This document shows positions 62,250 to 64,000 of a DNA stretch of 64,000 bases, in pieces. The notes under the pieces were generated by a model. It ran no database searches and was not told the origin of the DNA. It saw nothing but the letters and a program-made list of their open reading frames with translations. Numbering within the stretch: the first letter of the stretch is position 1; the number at the start of each line of letters is the position of its first letter. The stretch comes from Leisingera thetidis (GTDB lineage: Bacteria; Pseudomonadota; Alphaproteobacteria; Rhodobacterales; Rhodobacteraceae). The position numbers were made by a program, and so were the translations under genes. The stretch covers positions 2,235,501 through 2,299,500 of the forward strand of contig NZ_CP109787.1 of the NCBI RefSeq assembly GCF_025857195.1, written 5' to 3'.

Positions 62250-62485
62250 CCGCGGCTTGCCCCGACTTTTCCGCGCACTGCGCCCTGCAGTTCCTGCTGC
62301 CGGGCGGAGTCGCCTTTTGGGCGTACAGACCGTTCTGCCACGCCCCAAAGGTGCATTCCCAGGCACCTGCAAATCCCGCTAATTTGCCGTAAAAATAATT
62401 AAGATTTTATGCAACCTGCACTCTTTGGCGGCACCAGGGAGCATTTCGGGCTATTCGAAGTGTAACTATTGCGACGGGGGCCTTA

Positions 62486-63172
62486 ATGAATTCGCTGGAC
62501 TTGGGAAAAACGCTTTCGGGGTATCTGAATACGCTTGCGCAGGCTGGCCTCCAGGTTGAAATGTTCACGGATTTCGAAAGAGTGCCGGAAACCGCCGCCC
62601 TGTCAGGCCGCCGGTTCCAGATGCCGGGTTTTGCCATCGACCGCGCAGACCACACCCAGAACTCGGCCTTCTGGCTGTTTCTCAAGGAAGACGGCGCATA
62701 TATCGGCGGCGCGGCGGCCATGCTGCAGGACCTGGGCCGGGAAACCCTGGCCGGCTTCCTGCTGCGCACCTCCCGCCACCAATTCCCCAATGAGGCGGGC
62801 GGCGGCGTCGAAAGCGTGGCCGAACCGCTGGCCCGCGAAGTCACAGGGCGGCTGGCCTATATCGGCGAGCTGAATTTCCTGCCCGGCCGCCGCGGAAAAC
62901 GGGCGGAGCGGCTGGAGCCCTTCATGCGGATCTTCCAGATTCTGGCAATCCAGAAATGGGATGTGGACTGGATCTATGCCTTTATCCCCGACCGCCACAT
63001 GCAGGCGCGGCTGGATCTGGTCTATGGCTTCACCCGGGCGATTCCGCGCGCCCAGAAATGGCGCGACCCGGAACCGGAGGTGCGCAGCAGCTCCGAATGG
63101 TTTGTCGGCTCCTCGCGGCTGGACATGGAGCACATGCTGCAGAGCGACCTAGCCGGTTTTGATGTCCTGTGA
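62486..63172 (+). CDS. Hypothetical protein with possible acyltransferase (GNAT-like) fold
   Basis: A 228-aa protein not recognised as a named family. 'NSAFWLFLKEDGAYIGGAAAMLQDL' is a beta-rich stretch and 'AYIGELNFLPGRRGKRAERLEPFMRIFQILAIQKWDVDWIYAFIPD' region (about 130-175) resembles the GNAT motif A pattern (strand, Arg/Gly-rich loop, helix, strand). No signal peptide. The last 24 bp overlap, tail to tail, the end of an XRE regulator gene. The 236-bp gap upstream is AT-richer and presumably contains its promoter. Confidence 0.7.
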   Translation: MNSLDLGKTLSGYLNTLAQAGLQVEMFTDFERVPETAALSGRRFQMPGFAIDRADHTQNSAFWLFLKEDGAYIGGAAAMLQDLGRETLAGFLLRTSRHQFPNEAGGGVESVAEPLAREVTGRLAYIGELNFLPGRRGKRAERLEPFMRIFQILAIQKWDVDWIYAFIPDRHMQARLDLVYGFTRAIPRAQKWRDPEPEVRSSSEWFVGSSRLDMEHMLQSDLAGFDVL

Positions 63173-63880
63173 GAAATTGACCACCAGCAGCTTGCCGTCG
63201 GGCAGATAGACCGGCGCCAGTACCCGGCGGTACTGGCGGGTGAAGCGGCGGCCGTTCAAGAGCTTCACGTCGATCGAGGGGTGGGTGATCACCGGTTCGC
63301 CCCGGCTGATCGCCTCGCTGTGGGCCATCACCAGATCGGCGTTCAGCTTGTCGCTGAAGCCGTTCAGCGTATCCCGCAGCTGGCCGCTGCTGGACACCTC
63401 GAAGCAGATGGAGGCCAGGCTGTGCGGACCGGACTGGATCGGCTGGATGCGGTTCTTCTCCGGGTCCGGCGGCTCGAACATATCCACCGTGTGCTGCAGC
63501 TGGCCGAAGCCCTCCAGCCGGCCGCTGTTGGCAAACCACCAGTCCAGGAAATCCTGCAGCGACACATCGCAGCCGCGGTACTGGCGGGTGCGGGCGGCGG
63601 CCTGCATCTGCGCGTTCAGGATATCAAAGGCCTTGCTGCCGTTTGCACCGGCATGGCGGTCCGGCAGCATCTCAAGCCCGGCGGTATCGGAGGAGAAATA
63701 GCGGAACGACACCCCCAGTCCGCGCGACAGCGCGTCCAGCGTGCTCCAGCCGATCTCACGCTCATGTTTCAGTGCGCTGTTGAAGGCGCCATAAGGAATA
63801 CCGCATTTCAGCGCCGCTTGCCGGTTGGACAGGTTCATATCCGCAAGAAGGGCGGAAATTTTCTCGTGGATCAGCGCCAT
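63149..63880 (-). CDS. XRE-type regulator with C-terminal PAS-like domain
   Basis: A 243-aa protein. The N-terminal helix-turn-helix ('LSNRQAALKCGIPYGAFNSALKHEREIGWSTLDALSRGLGVSF' region, residues about 17-58) is XRE/Cro-like. The C-terminal 150 residues include 'FLDWWFANSGRLEG' and end with 'RRFTRQYRRVLAPVYLPDGKLLV', which looks like a PAS-type sensor sheet. Ligand and targets unknown. It overlaps the convergent hypothetical gene by 24 bp. The remaining 120 bp of the window (63881-64000) should hold its promoter; no gene is visible there. Confidence 0.8.
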   Translation of the reverse strand: MALIHEKISALLADMNLSNRQAALKCGIPYGAFNSALKHEREIGWSTLDALSRGLGVSFRYFSSDTAGLEMLPDRHAGANGSKAFDILNAQMQAAARTRQYRGCDVSLQDFLDWWFANSGRLEGFGQLQHTVDMFEPPDPEKNRIQPIQSGPHSLASICFEVSSSGQLRDTLNGFSDKLNADLVMAHSEAISRGEPVITHPSIDVKLLNGRRFTRQYRRVLAPVYLPDGKLLVVNFSQDIKTG

Positions 63881-64000
63881 ATGTCAAAGATCTTTCACAT
63901 TCCGCGCAATATCTTGCACAAAACCACCGTTACAGCAACGCAATCTTTGCGCGATTCCGCTGGACATCCCGCCGTGCAGGCGGATCGCCGCATGCCCGGA

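Noticed and set aside
1..64000. CRISPR arrays, prophage or insertion sequences, tRNA or rRNA genes
   Set aside because: No regularly spaced repeats, no transposase or phage genes, and no tRNA- or rRNA-like sequence were seen on either strand.

Overview
The window is GC-rich, densely coded bacterial chromosome. It looks like a marine alphaproteobacterium of the Rhodobacteraceae, Roseobacter group (Leisingera/Phaeobacter/Ruegeria type). I base this on gene content and protein style from memory, not on a search. Pointers are the fused MrpAB antiporter, the oxidoreductase-SelD fusion next to selU, the DmdB/DmdC-like acyl-CoA genes, a Hint-domain protein, TPR-sulfotransferases and a queCDEF operon behind a preQ1 riboswitch. 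There are no rRNA or tRNA genes, no CRISPR array, no phage genes and no transposase. It reads as core or near-core chromosome, not an island.

Layout. 1-9 kb: a truncated rhodanese gene diverges from mrpA(B)-C-D-E-F-G (Na+/H+ antiporter), followed by the SelD fusion. 9-14.3 kb: selU (tRNA 2-selenouridine synthase), MarR, SRAP/YedK, TPR-sulfotransferase, DUF1992 and GST. 14.4-20.3 kb: periplasmic 5'-nucleotidase, DUF952-pyrD-arsC-like operon, MATE exporter and two coupled hotdog thioesterases. 20.4-29.7 kb: two paralogous MerR regulators and an acyl-CoA catabolic cluster (two acyl-CoA dehydrogenases, GST, thiolase, cupin, bifunctional hydratase/dehydrogenase). 29.8-37.2 kb: Hint protein, sulfotransferase, DMT exporter, DmdB-like acyl-CoA synthetase, a membrane protein resembling an inactivated M48 peptidase, PACE exporter and SPOR protein. 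37.4-41 kb: cdd-deoA-deoB-upp pyrimidine nucleoside salvage operon. 41.6-46.5 kb: maeB, GFA protein and prpE. 46.6-53.9 kb: methyltransferase, amidase, nadK, glyA, kptA and DUF817. 53.9-56.1 kb: YiaA-pspA-TetR stress module and a small membrane protein. 56.2-59.8 kb: alpha/beta hydrolase, desaturase/aldolase operon and divergent LysR. 60-62.2 kb: queC-D-E-F. 62.5-63.9 kb: an unknown protein overlapping tail-to-tail with an XRE regulator.

The strongest anomaly is in glyA. The gene carries an exact 579-bp in-frame tandem duplication (193 codons, including the PLP lysine), making a 624-aa product instead of about 431 aa, with a 3-bp CGG microhomology at the breakpoints. Other readable regulation includes a preQ1-I riboswitch before queC, four TGAAC-N3-GTTCA sites around the TetR/pspA module, a TTACGT-N2-ACGTAA dyad before the second MerR gene, a shared dyad before cdd and upp, and a shared 16-bp box before mrpA and maeB. 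Two families of dispersed intergenic repeats are also present. I found no clearly new multi-gene system. The glyA duplication, the bipartite 54-bp repeat and the degenerate M48-like protein deserve the most attention.
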